From UBA12018 sp051656605 (GTDB lineage: Bacteria > Bacteroidota > Bacteroidia > Bacteroidales > CAMTPD01), in assembly GCA_051656605.1 (NCBI GenBank), contig JBOGCF010000056.1, positions 186,001-250,000 on the forward strand: DNA of 64,000 bases, in the 5' to 3' direction. The notes under the pieces are model-generated. The model made no database searches, was not told the origin of the DNA, and saw only the letters and a list, made by a program, of their open reading frames with translations. A program made the translations under genes and the position numbers. Below are positions 52,303 to 60,963 of the stretch, one piece after another; positions within the stretch are counted from its first letter, which is position 1; each line of letters starts with the position of its first letter.

Positions 52303-53910
52303 TTATTTTTTCAAACGAACACTCAGTGTTCCTTTTTCTTTTTTATCAATCATTCGGATCCAGACCTTATTATCTTTGTCTTTAGTTAAACCTTTGCTTC
52401 GAACTGAAAAGATCAGTTTATTCCAAATTAAATCAATGAAATGATTCTTTCCATATAAAATCCAATTATTAAAGTCAATATGTTTTCCTTTGTTTAGATT
52501 AAAATGTAAAACAAATTGAGCTTTATATTTAGACTCATATGATGCAGTGCCGTCAAAAGCAAAATAAGTTACAAGCTTTTTCATTTCGCTAGAGTCGAAG
52601 AATGGACTAAGATTCGTATTTGGTATATCTTCGCCGGTACCAGCTTCTCGTAATTCCCAGTATTTGTTTATAAGAGGATCTATGGTAGATATATCAAAGC
52701 CTAAATTTTCTCGTTTTAATAAATTAATAAACCCTTTTCGATGTGTATGATTTATGATCGAAGGATTGCCTCCTGTCTTAGATTTTAGAGAAATACCAAT
52801 ATTATTTATAAATATATCAGCTTTAGACTCCTTGCTTGTTTTATTAATATTGCACTCTTCTTGAATAGCTAATATTTCAGGAATTGATAATTTTAGTATA
52901 TCACCAGGGTACGATATATCTGGAAGTTCTTTACCGCAATCTTTTACAGAATAGACGTAAAAAGAACGTTTGCCACAATTTATGCAGCTTTTATCCATTC
53001 TCGCTTTGATAAATAATATTTTTATAAGAATTTCATCAAGCTCTCCTTTGTTTTTCTTTTGCTTATAACGTTCTATATCGCTATGTCTTTTCTTTAAAAA
53101 AGCTGGAGTCTTTTGAATTTCAGAGTTGTACCCTTTTACACGAATATGCAAAGCTCCTTTGTAGTAATTATCTCTAATATGTGTCCATGGATGAATGTCG
53201 TTATATTCTATTGATGTCGGATCATATTTAGTCGGCATGCCGCGATCTCCCCTAAAGGAAAAGCAAAGAAAGTCCCATATGTAGTCGATATAATTAGAGC
53301 GATCATAAGACTTCCATGTTTTAAAATCTAACGGATCAGTATAATCTAGAATGTAATTGATAACATTCTTATCTGAATCTTTTGATGATATAGAAAATGC
53401 TATTTCCGTAAATATAGGGCTGAAATAGTTCTTATAAGATTTGAATGGAGAATATTCGGAATCATTGGAAGTATCTTCATTAATTATTTTATAATGTCTT
53501 TTTCTCCAATAGTCATCGATCACTTGATCAAATGTTTCAAAACTAGTACCAATAGTATTACAGATCAACATGTATTTATCTCGAGTTGCGTGGTTTTTCA
53601 ACGCAAAACTGTAATTGTGATTCTTTATTAGAAATCTTTTCTTATTTATTGTAATGGTAGGTTTTATATTTTGCTTCAGTTTTGGGTAGCCCAACTCAAT
53701 GCAAAAAGCTTCTAACTGTAAGGTCTCGAGAGACTCTAGTTCCTGTATTGTTTTTCTTAGTCTGGAAAGTTCTTTTCCATTATATGAAATAGAAGTTATT
53801 GATTCAGTAATTGGGCTTACCATAACACAGGAGTGATCATCTCTGATTTTAATTAGATTAACAATAAGAAGATATATCTCTCGTTTAATGTCTCTTTTCA
53901 TTTTTCTCAA
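52303..53910 (-). CDS. Putative type II restriction endonuclease made of two copies of one domain
   Basis: This 535-residue protein follows the methyltransferase gene by 50 bp. The C-terminal half has a PD-(D/E)xK-like site: Asp365 (SKADIFIN) and Ser374-Leu-Lys376 (GISLKSKTG), followed by INHTHRKGF, a layout shared with several restriction enzymes. The N-terminal half aligns with it along its length: residues 83-110 with 363-391, Tyr134-Trp135 with Tyr417-Trp418, 195-221 (DFKTW, DYIWDFLCFSFRG) with 479-507 (DFNNW, DLIWNKLIFSVRS), and 252-259 (GALHIRVK) with 527-534 (GTLSVRLK). In copy 1 Asp365 is replaced by Thr85, so it is probably inactive. A possible zinc site (CINC...DC, 309-325) lies between. 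Nuclease function is inference. Confidence 0.7.
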   Translation of the reverse strand: MRKMKRDIKREIYLLIVNLIKIRDDHSCVMVSPITESITSISYNGKELSRLRKTIQELESLETLQLEAFCIELGYPKLKQNIKPTITINKKRFLIKNHNYSFALKNHATRDKYMLICNTIGTSFETFDQVIDDYWRKRHYKIINEDTSNDSEYSPFKSYKNYFSPIFTEIAFSISSKDSDKNVINYILDYTDPLDFKTWKSYDRSNYIDYIWDFLCFSFRGDRGMPTKYDPTSIEYNDIHPWTHIRDNYYKGALHIRVKGYNSEIQKTPAFLKKRHSDIERYKQKKNKGELDEILIKILFIKARMDKSCINCGKRSFYVYSVKDCGKELPDISYPGDILKLSIPEILAIQEECNINKTSKESKADIFINNIGISLKSKTGGNPSIINHTHRKGFINLLKRENLGFDISTIDPLINKYWELREAGTGEDIPNTNLSPFFDSSEMKKLVTYFAFDGTASYESKYKAQFVLHFNLNKGKHIDFNNWILYGKNHFIDLIWNKLIFSVRSKGLTKDKDNKVWIRMIDKKEKGTLSVRLKK

Positions 53911-53933
53911 TTTCGGTTAGCAATAAATAGAAA

Positions 53934-53956
53934 ATCCCGGAGAAACTCTCCGGGAT
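53934..53956 (-). terminator. Hairpin between methyltransferase and nuclease genes, possible attenuator
   Basis: ATCCCGGAGA (53934-53943) and TCTCCGGGAT (53947-53956) form a perfect 10-bp stem with a 3-nt loop, starting 4 nt after the methyltransferase stop. On the minus strand it is followed by TTTTC. It would reduce read-through into the nuclease gene 24 bp further on. Confidence 0.7.
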
Positions 53957-53960
53957 GAAG

Positions 53961-55670
53961 TTATAAAATTTTCTCAATAATCTTTGAAGCTGTTGCTTGA
54001 ATTGCAGGTACAGCTACAGAATTTCCGAATTGTTTGTATGCAGAAGCATCTGCTACTCCAATAATAAAGTTATCAGGAAATCCCTGTAATCGAGCCCATT
54101 CTCGAGGTGTCATTTTACGAATGCCTTCTCTGTTGACTTCTCCTTTTATTCGTGTTGTCGGAGTAAAGTCTGTTAGTCTATGGTCTATAATAAGATTTCG
54201 TTCTCTACCCATTCCTCCTACAACAATCGCATTGGCAATATCTGTATCTTCAATTATTTCATAACCGAAGCCATTACCTTTGTTTGCATGTCTTGCTTTG
54301 TGTTCTCTGAGTGTTTGAAGATATTGTGTTGATAAATAATATTTACTAGGGACAACATCTTTTTCTTTGATATCAGCAATACTAACTTTTTTATTAGAAG
54401 GCTTTGGATAGGAGAATTCTGTTATTCCTGTTTCAGGGTGAAATCCAACGATGAAAATACGTTCTCTATTTTGAGGAACACCAAAGTCTTTTGCATTCAT
54501 TACCTCCGGGTCGGGAACGTAATATCCAAGGTCCTCTCTCAAAGTTCGAAGTATTACTTCCAGAGTCTTTCCTTTATCATGTATCTTTAAACCTTTAACA
54601 TTTTCAAGGAAAAAAGCGCGAGGTTGTTTTCTTCTTATGATTTCTGCAACATCAAAGAAAAGTGTACCACGTGTTTCTTCGAAGCCTAGACGTTTTCCTG
54701 CCAATGAAAAAGCCTGACAAGGAAATCCTGCGCATAATATATCAAAATGATCAGGAATATATTGTTTGGTTTGTTCCAATGTAATGTCTCCAAAAGGAAC
54801 CTCTCCATAGTTTAGCATATATGTTTTTTGTGCTTGCTCATCCCATTCAGATGAGAAAACACATTTGCCACCAAGGTTTTGCATCGCTTGGCGAAAGCCT
54901 CCTATTCCCGCAAAAAGATCTATAAAAGTAAACCTAGGTTGAGGTTGTGAAGGAAAAGGTATCTCGTTAAATTCATTGAATAGATTGTATTGAATTGACG
55001 GATCATTTGATAGACTGTTCTTAATTTCAGAGTTAGATATGAACTTTGTAATATCGTCCATTAAATCAAGAGCTTTATCTTCATACGGAGCTCCAAAATT
55101 GGTATTGTTGTTATGTATATAATGGGAGATTACGGCTAGTTGTTCGTTGAACGACATTATTGAACCATCTTCATTTAAGCTGGAGGAACCAAATATTTGT
55201 ACTCCTTTTTTCTTATCTTTAAGTATATTACTCAATGAAATAGATTTGCTGAAATTGTTTTTCTTTGTCATATGCCTTTTAATGGTGTCAACACACTCGA
55301 GTGAATTTTTTAATATATCTTTTCCCCAAAAACGAATAACAGTCCAACCTTCTTTTTTCAATCTTTCATTGACAAGAAGGTCTCTTTGTATATTCTTTTC
55401 AATTTTATGAAACCAAAAGTCTTGATTCGTTTTATGATCATGCTTTCTAATTTCCCAGTCCTTTCCATGCCAAAATTCTCCGTCGCAAAATATGGCAATC
55501 TTAAACTTCTTAATTGTAAAGTCTGGAGTGCCGAAAATAGACTTGTTATTTTTGCGATACCGAATACCTTGGTTCCATAGTTGTTTTGCAAGAGTTTCTT
55601 CTATTTTAGAGCCTTTACTTTTTACAGCTCGCATATTTTTCTTTCTCTGCTCTGGAGTTAGTTTATCCAT
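53961..55670 (-). CDS. Fusion of Vsr-type mismatch endonuclease and C5-cytosine DNA methyltransferase
   Basis: Residues 1-135 are Vsr-like: KNMRAVKSKGSKIEETLA (Glu24), GTPDF with catalytic Asp50, CDGEFWHGKDW, and IEKNIQRD...GWTVIRFWG. The zinc cysteines and histidine of E. coli Vsr are replaced (Glu65, Lys70, Trp72 at those places) but His68 remains. Residues 245-569 are a full C5 methyltransferase: motif I FTFIDLFAGIGGF, motif IV GFPCQAFS (Cys318), motif VI ENV (356-358), motif VIII QNRERI (400-405), a short target-recognition region (about 410-500) and motif X GNSVAVP. Residues 135-245 are a linker. It methylates cytosine to protect DNA and may repair T:G mismatches caused by deamination of that base. 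First gene of the unit. Confidence 0.93.
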   Translation of the reverse strand: MDKLTPEQRKKNMRAVKSKGSKIEETLAKQLWNQGIRYRKNNKSIFGTPDFTIKKFKIAIFCDGEFWHGKDWEIRKHDHKTNQDFWFHKIEKNIQRDLLVNERLKKEGWTVIRFWGKDILKNSLECVDTIKRHMTKKNNFSKSISLSNILKDKKKGVQIFGSSSLNEDGSIMSFNEQLAVISHYIHNNNTNFGAPYEDKALDLMDDITKFISNSEIKNSLSNDPSIQYNLFNEFNEIPFPSQPQPRFTFIDLFAGIGGFRQAMQNLGGKCVFSSEWDEQAQKTYMLNYGEVPFGDITLEQTKQYIPDHFDILCAGFPCQAFSLAGKRLGFEETRGTLFFDVAEIIRRKQPRAFFLENVKGLKIHDKGKTLEVILRTLREDLGYYVPDPEVMNAKDFGVPQNRERIFIVGFHPETGITEFSYPKPSNKKVSIADIKEKDVVPSKYYLSTQYLQTLREHKARHANKGNGFGYEIIEDTDIANAIVVGGMGRERNLIIDHRLTDFTPTTRIKGEVNREGIRKMTPREWARLQGFPDNFIIGVADASAYKQFGNSVAVPAIQATASKIIEKIL

Positions 55671-55701
55671 GATGTTCTAATCTGTAAGATTATGAGGTGT
55701 G

Positions 55702-55709
55702 CAAAAGTA
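55702..55709 (-). promoter_or_regulatory. -7 element of the restriction-modification unit
   Basis: On the minus strand TACTTTTG matches TAnnTTTG, 31 nt before the methyltransferase ATG. It would start a nearly leaderless transcript covering both genes. Confidence 0.5.
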
Positions 55710-55814
55710 CAAAATATATCAGTTAGCAGTTGTTTGATTTATATAATAAATGAGGATGTGTAATCATCAAAAAAGAAATCATACTAGCTAATCAGAATAT
55801 GTTGTTTTTGTAAA

Positions 55815-58229
55815 TTAATAATCAGAACCTTCAAAGAGATCGTGGTTTGCTTTTGATTTGGACTCTTTGGTCTTGAAGTTGTTGAAGATGTAGCTGATGC
55901 TAAGCATGATGTTGGGGTAGCGCGGACGGATGCGTGTGTGCGACGAAAGGTTGTCGGTGGAGCGCGTGCTGGTATACCGTGCCGTGTTGAAGATGTCGCG
56001 GAACGTAAGTGTGGCCGAAAGTTTGCGGTTGAGCAGTTGCTGGCGTGCCGACAAGTTGAAGTAACAATACGCGTTTTCCTTACCTTGTGAGGTTACCATG
56101 GGACCAATCAGGTTGGCGTCGAACTGCAAACGGGTAGTGCCGGTAATGGCAAAGTTGTTGTGTATATTGATGTCGTAGTTGTAGCTGTCGGCATTGCTTC
56201 CCGATGCAAACTCGTTCTTGAATTTATAGTAATAGGCACTACCGTTGACGTTGAGGTTCCACCATTGCATCAGTTTGAGTTGAGCACTGAGCTCGATGCC
56301 CGAAGAGTAGTCTTTGCCAACGTTGGCAAGCGAGTCGAGCGTAACGCCGGGAAGGTAAGCCACACGCACGCGTTCCATCTTGTTGCTGCGTGCTCGGTGA
56401 AAGAGTGTTGCCGAAAAGAGATTCCCTTCTGCAAAGGACTTACGATAGTTGAGTTCGAACACATTGATAAATTCCGCTTTGATATCCGGATTTCCCATCA
56501 TGGCTGTATAATAATCTTCGTAGGTGATATACGGTTCGAGTTGCCAGATGCCGGGACGGTTTACCCGTCGGGAATACCCTAAACTCATCATTTGTTCGTG
56601 AGGCATAGTGTAAGCAAGATGAGCCGAAGGATATAAGTCGAAATAGTGGCGGTTTCTACTTTTGTCCTTCATGTCGATATCGAGCACATCGTGAGTATGT
56701 TCTCCGCGCAAACCGGCTTGCATTTCTACCTGTGCAAACTTTTGTTTCCACATCGCATACACGGCATTCTGCCCTCGCTGATAATAGTAAGGCGTAAAAA
56801 GATCTTCCCGCCAATAGTAGTCGTAGACCTCTTTGTCCCAGAATTTGATTTTGTAATCGCCATGTTCCGAATAATGGGTGATCTGATATCCGGCCGTAAA
56901 GTTTCCGGTTTCACTATACGGAAGTACGTAGTCGAGGTTGCCTTGAACCGACCAGCGGTGCTCGCCTTCGTAGGCCTTGGTACCGTCTAAGCGTCGTTGA
57001 TCTTTATCGTACATGTTGCTTTCGTAATACTCAAGCGCATTCCAGTCGTGCTTTACAAAAACACCCGCTTTGATGTGGTGTCCTTTGTCGTTGAACTTAT
57101 GGGTATAGTTGAGGTTGATGTTGGCAAAGTTTTGCTCCAAGTAATACGAGTCTTTGCTGTTGTAGGTGTGTTTGGTTTCGCCTTCTTCTGTGATCCGATC
57201 TTCGTCGTAAGTCATATCTCCGTTGCGTGCCCGTTTCCAATATCCGGCTTGAGCCTCGACGTACAAACTATTATTGTGGTTGCTGACCTCATAGCCACCC
57301 TTTAAAGAGTAGGATTGGTTTATTCCCTCGCGCGGACCTACCGAATGCGAAGTTGTGGAGATGTTATCTACCATCGTAGTTTTTCGTTGATCGAAATTAC
57401 TTTCACGTCTGATGCGCGAAGCCTCGCCCGAGACGAACCACTTCGAGTCTTTGTTTTGCTTGTTGAGAAAGAAGTCGCCACCCCAGGAGCCAATAGTACT
57501 CCCCGTTAGATTAACCACTCCGTTGAGGCCGGCCTCAAAGTCTTTCTTTGTGACGATATTGATGATTCCCACATCGCCATTACTGTCGTATTGGGCAGAA
57601 GGCGTAGTTATGATTTCAATGTTGTCGATTTGTCCGGCCGGGATTTGCTCCAATGCCTGCGTACCGCTCAGCACGGCAGGCTTACCATTTACATAAACAT
57701 TGAAGTTGGAGCTGCCCCGAAACGTGAGTTCGCCGTCGGCATTTACCCGTACCGAAGGCGTATTCTCTAGAATATCTACCGCCGTTCCGCCCGTTGCCAT
57801 CAAGTTTTGGGAAGCACTGATCGATCGTTTATCAATCTTGTAGATGATTTGTTTGCGCTCGGCAACTACTTCTACGTTATCGAGAGTTTGTGATAACGGT
57901 TTGAGAGATATCGTACCCAAGTCTCGACCGTTGGGGTGAGGCATGGTTAGCGGCTTACTGGTGTAGGTTTCGTATCCGGCAAATAAGATCAAGACTTGAT
58001 AACTTCCTTTCGGAATATCGGAGAACACGAAAGCACCGTCGGTGAGTGTCGTTTGCGCCACGGCAACCGAAGCCTTATTAATCAATACGACATCGGCATA
58101 GTCGAAGCTTGCATTTGTTTGCGCGTCGACAACGTTTCCTTTGATAGACGAGTTGGGTTGTGCAGTCATATAAACCATACAAAGAGAAAAAAGCAGTGTT
58201 AAGCAAGTTCTTAGATTTCTTCTTTTCAT
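55815..58229 (-). CDS. TonB-dependent outer-membrane receptor, OMP_b-brl_3 family
   Basis: An 804-residue protein: signal peptide (cleavage near VYMTAQ), CarboxypepD_reg-like domain (SIKGNVVDAQTNASFDYADVVL), plug (GGTAVDILENTPSVRVNADGELTFRGSSNFNVYVNGKP in pieces) and a long barrel with the late YSRRVNRPGIWQLEPY block typical of the outer-membrane beta-barrel family 3 receptors. These are TonB-linked but have no SusD partner; ligands are mostly unknown, with some members acting on peptides, metals or other small molecules. The gene is visibly richer in G+C than the restriction unit beside it, as expected for core chromosomal DNA. Monocistronic. Confidence 0.9.
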   Translation of the reverse strand: MKRRNLRTCLTLLFSLCMVYMTAQPNSSIKGNVVDAQTNASFDYADVVLINKASVAVAQTTLTDGAFVFSDIPKGSYQVLILFAGYETYTSKPLTMPHPNGRDLGTISLKPLSQTLDNVEVVAERKQIIYKIDKRSISASQNLMATGGTAVDILENTPSVRVNADGELTFRGSSNFNVYVNGKPAVLSGTQALEQIPAGQIDNIEIITTPSAQYDSNGDVGIINIVTKKDFEAGLNGVVNLTGSTIGSWGGDFFLNKQNKDSKWFVSGEASRIRRESNFDQRKTTMVDNISTTSHSVGPREGINQSYSLKGGYEVSNHNNSLYVEAQAGYWKRARNGDMTYDEDRITEEGETKHTYNSKDSYYLEQNFANINLNYTHKFNDKGHHIKAGVFVKHDWNALEYYESNMYDKDQRRLDGTKAYEGEHRWSVQGNLDYVLPYSETGNFTAGYQITHYSEHGDYKIKFWDKEVYDYYWREDLFTPYYYQRGQNAVYAMWKQKFAQVEMQAGLRGEHTHDVLDIDMKDKSRNRHYFDLYPSAHLAYTMPHEQMMSLGYSRRVNRPGIWQLEPYITYEDYYTAMMGNPDIKAEFINVFELNYRKSFAEGNLFSATLFHRARSNKMERVRVAYLPGVTLDSLANVGKDYSSGIELSAQLKLMQWWNLNVNGSAYYYKFKNEFASGSNADSYNYDINIHNNFAITGTTRLQFDANLIGPMVTSQGKENAYCYFNLSARQQLLNRKLSATLTFRDIFNTARYTSTRSTDNLSSHTRIRPRYPNIMLSISYIFNNFKTKESKSKANHDLFEGSDY

Positions 58230-58676
58230 TTTATTAGAATAAGATTACAAAGAGTTGAGTTACTCATTGCGTTGTTAACAGTGTGAATATATGAAATAAA
58301 TAGAATATATATATTCTTTAATATGTAAAGGTGTTCACTTTGGAGTTTTTTAGAGTTTGTTTTTTGATAAAGAATATTGATTTACAGTTTCTCTTTGAGT
58401 AAATGTTGATCAGTTTGTGGTTTTGCTGATATTCTTTTAAATGTTAGATTGTAGATATATTTGAAAATGTGATTGCTTGTTTATCAGTTGTTTGTGTCTT
58501 TGTTGTGTAGATTGTTTTGATACTTCAAATTAGTGTAATGTAGATATTATGCTCGGAACAAAATGATGAGCGTTTATGTATTGAGTGTAGCTTTGCACTC
58601 GAGATCGACAATGTAATGTGATTCTTGATGGCAATGCTTCAAAGCAATTATTGAAAGTGTAATTAAAAGAGAAGTC
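58230..58676. other. 447-bp AT-rich leader of the fimbrial operon
   Basis: No gene is seen. Upstream of the fimbrial operon TAGCTTTG (58588-58595) is an exact -7 match; no convincing -33 partner is visible. The rest is low-complexity T-rich sequence with the divergent promoter of the receptor gene. Confidence 0.5.
58588..58595 (+). promoter_or_regulatory. -7 element of the fimbrial operon
   Basis: TAGCTTTG fits TAnnTTTG and lies 81 nt before the ATG at 58677, giving a leader of about 75 nt. Confidence 0.45.
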
Positions 58677-59945
58677 ATGATACGTAAAATAGCAATTCTA
58701 TTTATTCTGATATCTGTTTTTTTTGATTTAAAGTCAAACCACATTCTTAATGTATATGAAAGCGACTCGTTGTTTTCAAATCCAAAAGTTGTGCTTTTCT
58801 TCAAGTTTGATCAGTCAGACGTGGATACGACATATCGAACAAATAAGGCGAGTATTGCAAGAATCGATTCAATACTAAAAGAAAGTGCGGTTGATAGTAT
58901 TTCAATTATCTCAACAGCTTCAATTGATGGAGATGTAAATTACAATGCAGCATTATCGGCAAGACGATCAGATGGAATAGCTAGTTTCTTAAAAGATAAT
59001 TATGCAGACGTAATAGACGAGCATATTATAACTGCATATAATGAAGGTGAAGATTGGAGTGGTTTACTTGCAGAGGTCTATGAGAGAAAGTGGATTCCAA
59101 AGAGGGAAGAGTTGATTTCATTACTCAAGGATAGTACCATTTTGCATAATGAAAAAAAGAAAGCTATAAAAGATATGGAGAATGGAGAGGTATATGCTTA
59201 TCTAAAGCAATATGTGTTTTGGAAGCAACGTAATTCATCGTCAATCATTTTATGGCAAAATAGACAAAATGTTCAATACAATACAGATATACTATCGGCT
59301 ACGTATACAGATTTTGGTCTGAATAATACACAGCCAGTGCCTTTTGATAGCTACAATGACTTGATGGCGCGTGTAGATCCAATATGTAGTGTTAGGAAGC
59401 CAGTTATAGCTTTAAAAACTAATTTGTTGTATGATGTTTTGACTGCGTTGAATGTAGAAGTAGAAGTGCCCTTAAGTACACGATATTCAGTAGGAGTAGA
59501 ATGGGTATTTCCATTTTGGAAAGCTCCAAAATCAGACTTAACATTCAATTTACTCTACGGAAATGTAGATATCAAGTATTGGTTGGGAGACCGTACTAAG
59601 AAAGAACTTATGACAGGTTGGTTTTGTGATATACTTGGCGGATATGGAAAGTATGACTTTCAATTATTCAGAAAACATGGAGCACAAGGAACGTTCTTCT
59701 CAGTTGGTTTAGGAGGTGGATATGCTCATCAAATTGCACAATCGTTGCGATTAGAGTATGCTCTCGGTGTAGGTTATATGCGTAGTAAGTATAATCGATA
59801 TGATATAGCTTATGATACAAAATATGGAGATATAAAAGTGATAAGATGTCCATGGACTAAGTCAACATACAATTGGGGTGGACCAGTAAGAGCTGAGATT
59901 TCCCTTGTTTGGATGCTTTATCGAAATACAGATAAAAGAAAGTAA
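58677..59945 (+). CDS. DUF3575 domain protein with OmpA-like N-terminal domain
   Basis: A 422-residue exported protein (signal near residues 1-20). Residues about 35-120 have the OmpA C-terminal fold signature (VVLFFKFDQSDVD, AALSARRSDGIASFL), which binds peptidoglycan. The C-terminal half (ALKTNLLYDVLTALNVEVEV, YSVGVEWVFPFWK, LRLEYALGVGYMRSKY) is DUF3575, a beta-barrel-like domain found upstream of fimbrial genes in Bacteroidales. It probably anchors or assists assembly of the fimbria encoded next. The next gene starts 2 bp after its stop. Confidence 0.88.
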   Translation: MIRKIAILFILISVFFDLKSNHILNVYESDSLFSNPKVVLFFKFDQSDVDTTYRTNKASIARIDSILKESAVDSISIISTASIDGDVNYNAALSARRSDGIASFLKDNYADVIDEHIITAYNEGEDWSGLLAEVYERKWIPKREELISLLKDSTILHNEKKKAIKDMENGEVYAYLKQYVFWKQRNSSSIILWQNRQNVQYNTDILSATYTDFGLNNTQPVPFDSYNDLMARVDPICSVRKPVIALKTNLLYDVLTALNVEVEVPLSTRYSVGVEWVFPFWKAPKSDLTFNLLYGNVDIKYWLGDRTKKELMTGWFCDILGGYGKYDFQLFRKHGAQGTFFSVGLGGGYAHQIAQSLRLEYALGVGYMRSKYNRYDIAYDTKYGDIKVIRCPWTKSTYNWGGPVRAEISLVWMLYRNTDKRK

Positions 59946-59947
59946 TT

Positions 59948-60931
59948 ATGAGAGATAAATTATTTACCAAGCTGGGAATAATAGGAATCACGATTCTTAT
60001 TCTATGCTCGTGTCATTTCGATCATCTTTACTACGAGACAAATACACGAACATACATTAAACTAAATGTGGATTGGAGCAAAACAAATTCTCGACTCAAC
60101 GGAGCTTCGGTCTATGTATATCATAAAGATGGTGCTTTATATAAAGCTTTACCTCCTTTTTCAAATCCGTATGAGCTTTTAATAGAATTACCTAAAGGGC
60201 AATACGATTTGATGCTGCATAACAATACTTCATGGGAGTTGCCCAATGTGGAATTTAAAGGACATGATTCGGCCCAAACATTTAGCGTCGTTGCTAAGCC
60301 TGATGAAGATATTGAAAAGGTAGACATACTACCGGTAAAACAACCGGATCAGATTGCGGTGGGTTATGTACGAGACCTTACGATTACTCAAGAAATGATT
60401 GATTATTATCCCGATCTTCCGGGAGATTGCTCGCAAAATATACAACACTCTATAGATGTTACTCCAGAACCGATCATATCGGAAATAACAGTCATAGTGC
60501 ATGTCTTAGGATTAAAATACGCGGCGAATGCACCATCGGCAGAACTGAGAAATCTTAGTAATGGCTATTATTTGATGGGTAGGACTAAAAGTAAAACTTT
60601 GATCGCGCATAATTTTCTTATGAATTTGAGGCAGTTCTATCCTCAATCAAAAGAAGATGGTCAGATAATGCAAGTTATTCACAGTTTCGGTTTTCATGAC
60701 AATAAAGAGCAACAGTACGGATTGCATCTCAACTTTAAACTTGTAAATGGTGAAACACATCGAATGGTATTTGATGTCACAGATAAGATACAACAAATAG
60801 ATTCATTGAAATATAAAATAGAGCTCTCGTGCAAACTGCCTGAAGTAATTGATATTGGCGGTAACGATAGTGGGTTCAATCCTGATGTAGGCGATTGGGA
60901 AGATTTAGAAGTAGATATTCCAATATTATAA
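59948..60931 (+). CDS. DUF5119 fimbria-associated lipoprotein (FimB/Mfa2-like anchor)
   Basis: A 327-residue lipoprotein, lipobox ILCSC (Cys22 region). The mature part is beta-rich (IKLNVDWSKTNSRLNGASVYVYHKDG, PYELLIELPKGQYDLMLHN) with the order typical of DUF5119/FimB-Mfa2 proteins, which cap and anchor Bacteroidales type V fimbriae at the outer membrane and limit their length. It ends with an acidic DVGDWEDLEVDIPIL tail. Immediate coupling to the DUF3575 gene and the fimbrillin gene 32 bp downstream supports this. Confidence 0.85.
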   Translation: MRDKLFTKLGIIGITILILCSCHFDHLYYETNTRTYIKLNVDWSKTNSRLNGASVYVYHKDGALYKALPPFSNPYELLIELPKGQYDLMLHNNTSWELPNVEFKGHDSAQTFSVVAKPDEDIEKVDILPVKQPDQIAVGYVRDLTITQEMIDYYPDLPGDCSQNIQHSIDVTPEPIISEITVIVHVLGLKYAANAPSAELRNLSNGYYLMGRTKSKTLIAHNFLMNLRQFYPQSKEDGQIMQVIHSFGFHDNKEQQYGLHLNFKLVNGETHRMVFDVTDKIQQIDSLKYKIELSCKLPEVIDIGGNDSGFNPDVGDWEDLEVDIPIL

Positions 60932-60963
60932 GAATAAGTTTAATGTATTAATAATTGATGATT

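Noticed and set aside
52303..53910. Assigning a recognition sequence to the restriction-modification unit
   Set aside because: The methyltransferase target-recognition region (KGNGFGYEI, VVGGMGRE) recalls Dcm/HpaII-like enzymes, but specificity cannot be read reliably without alignment.
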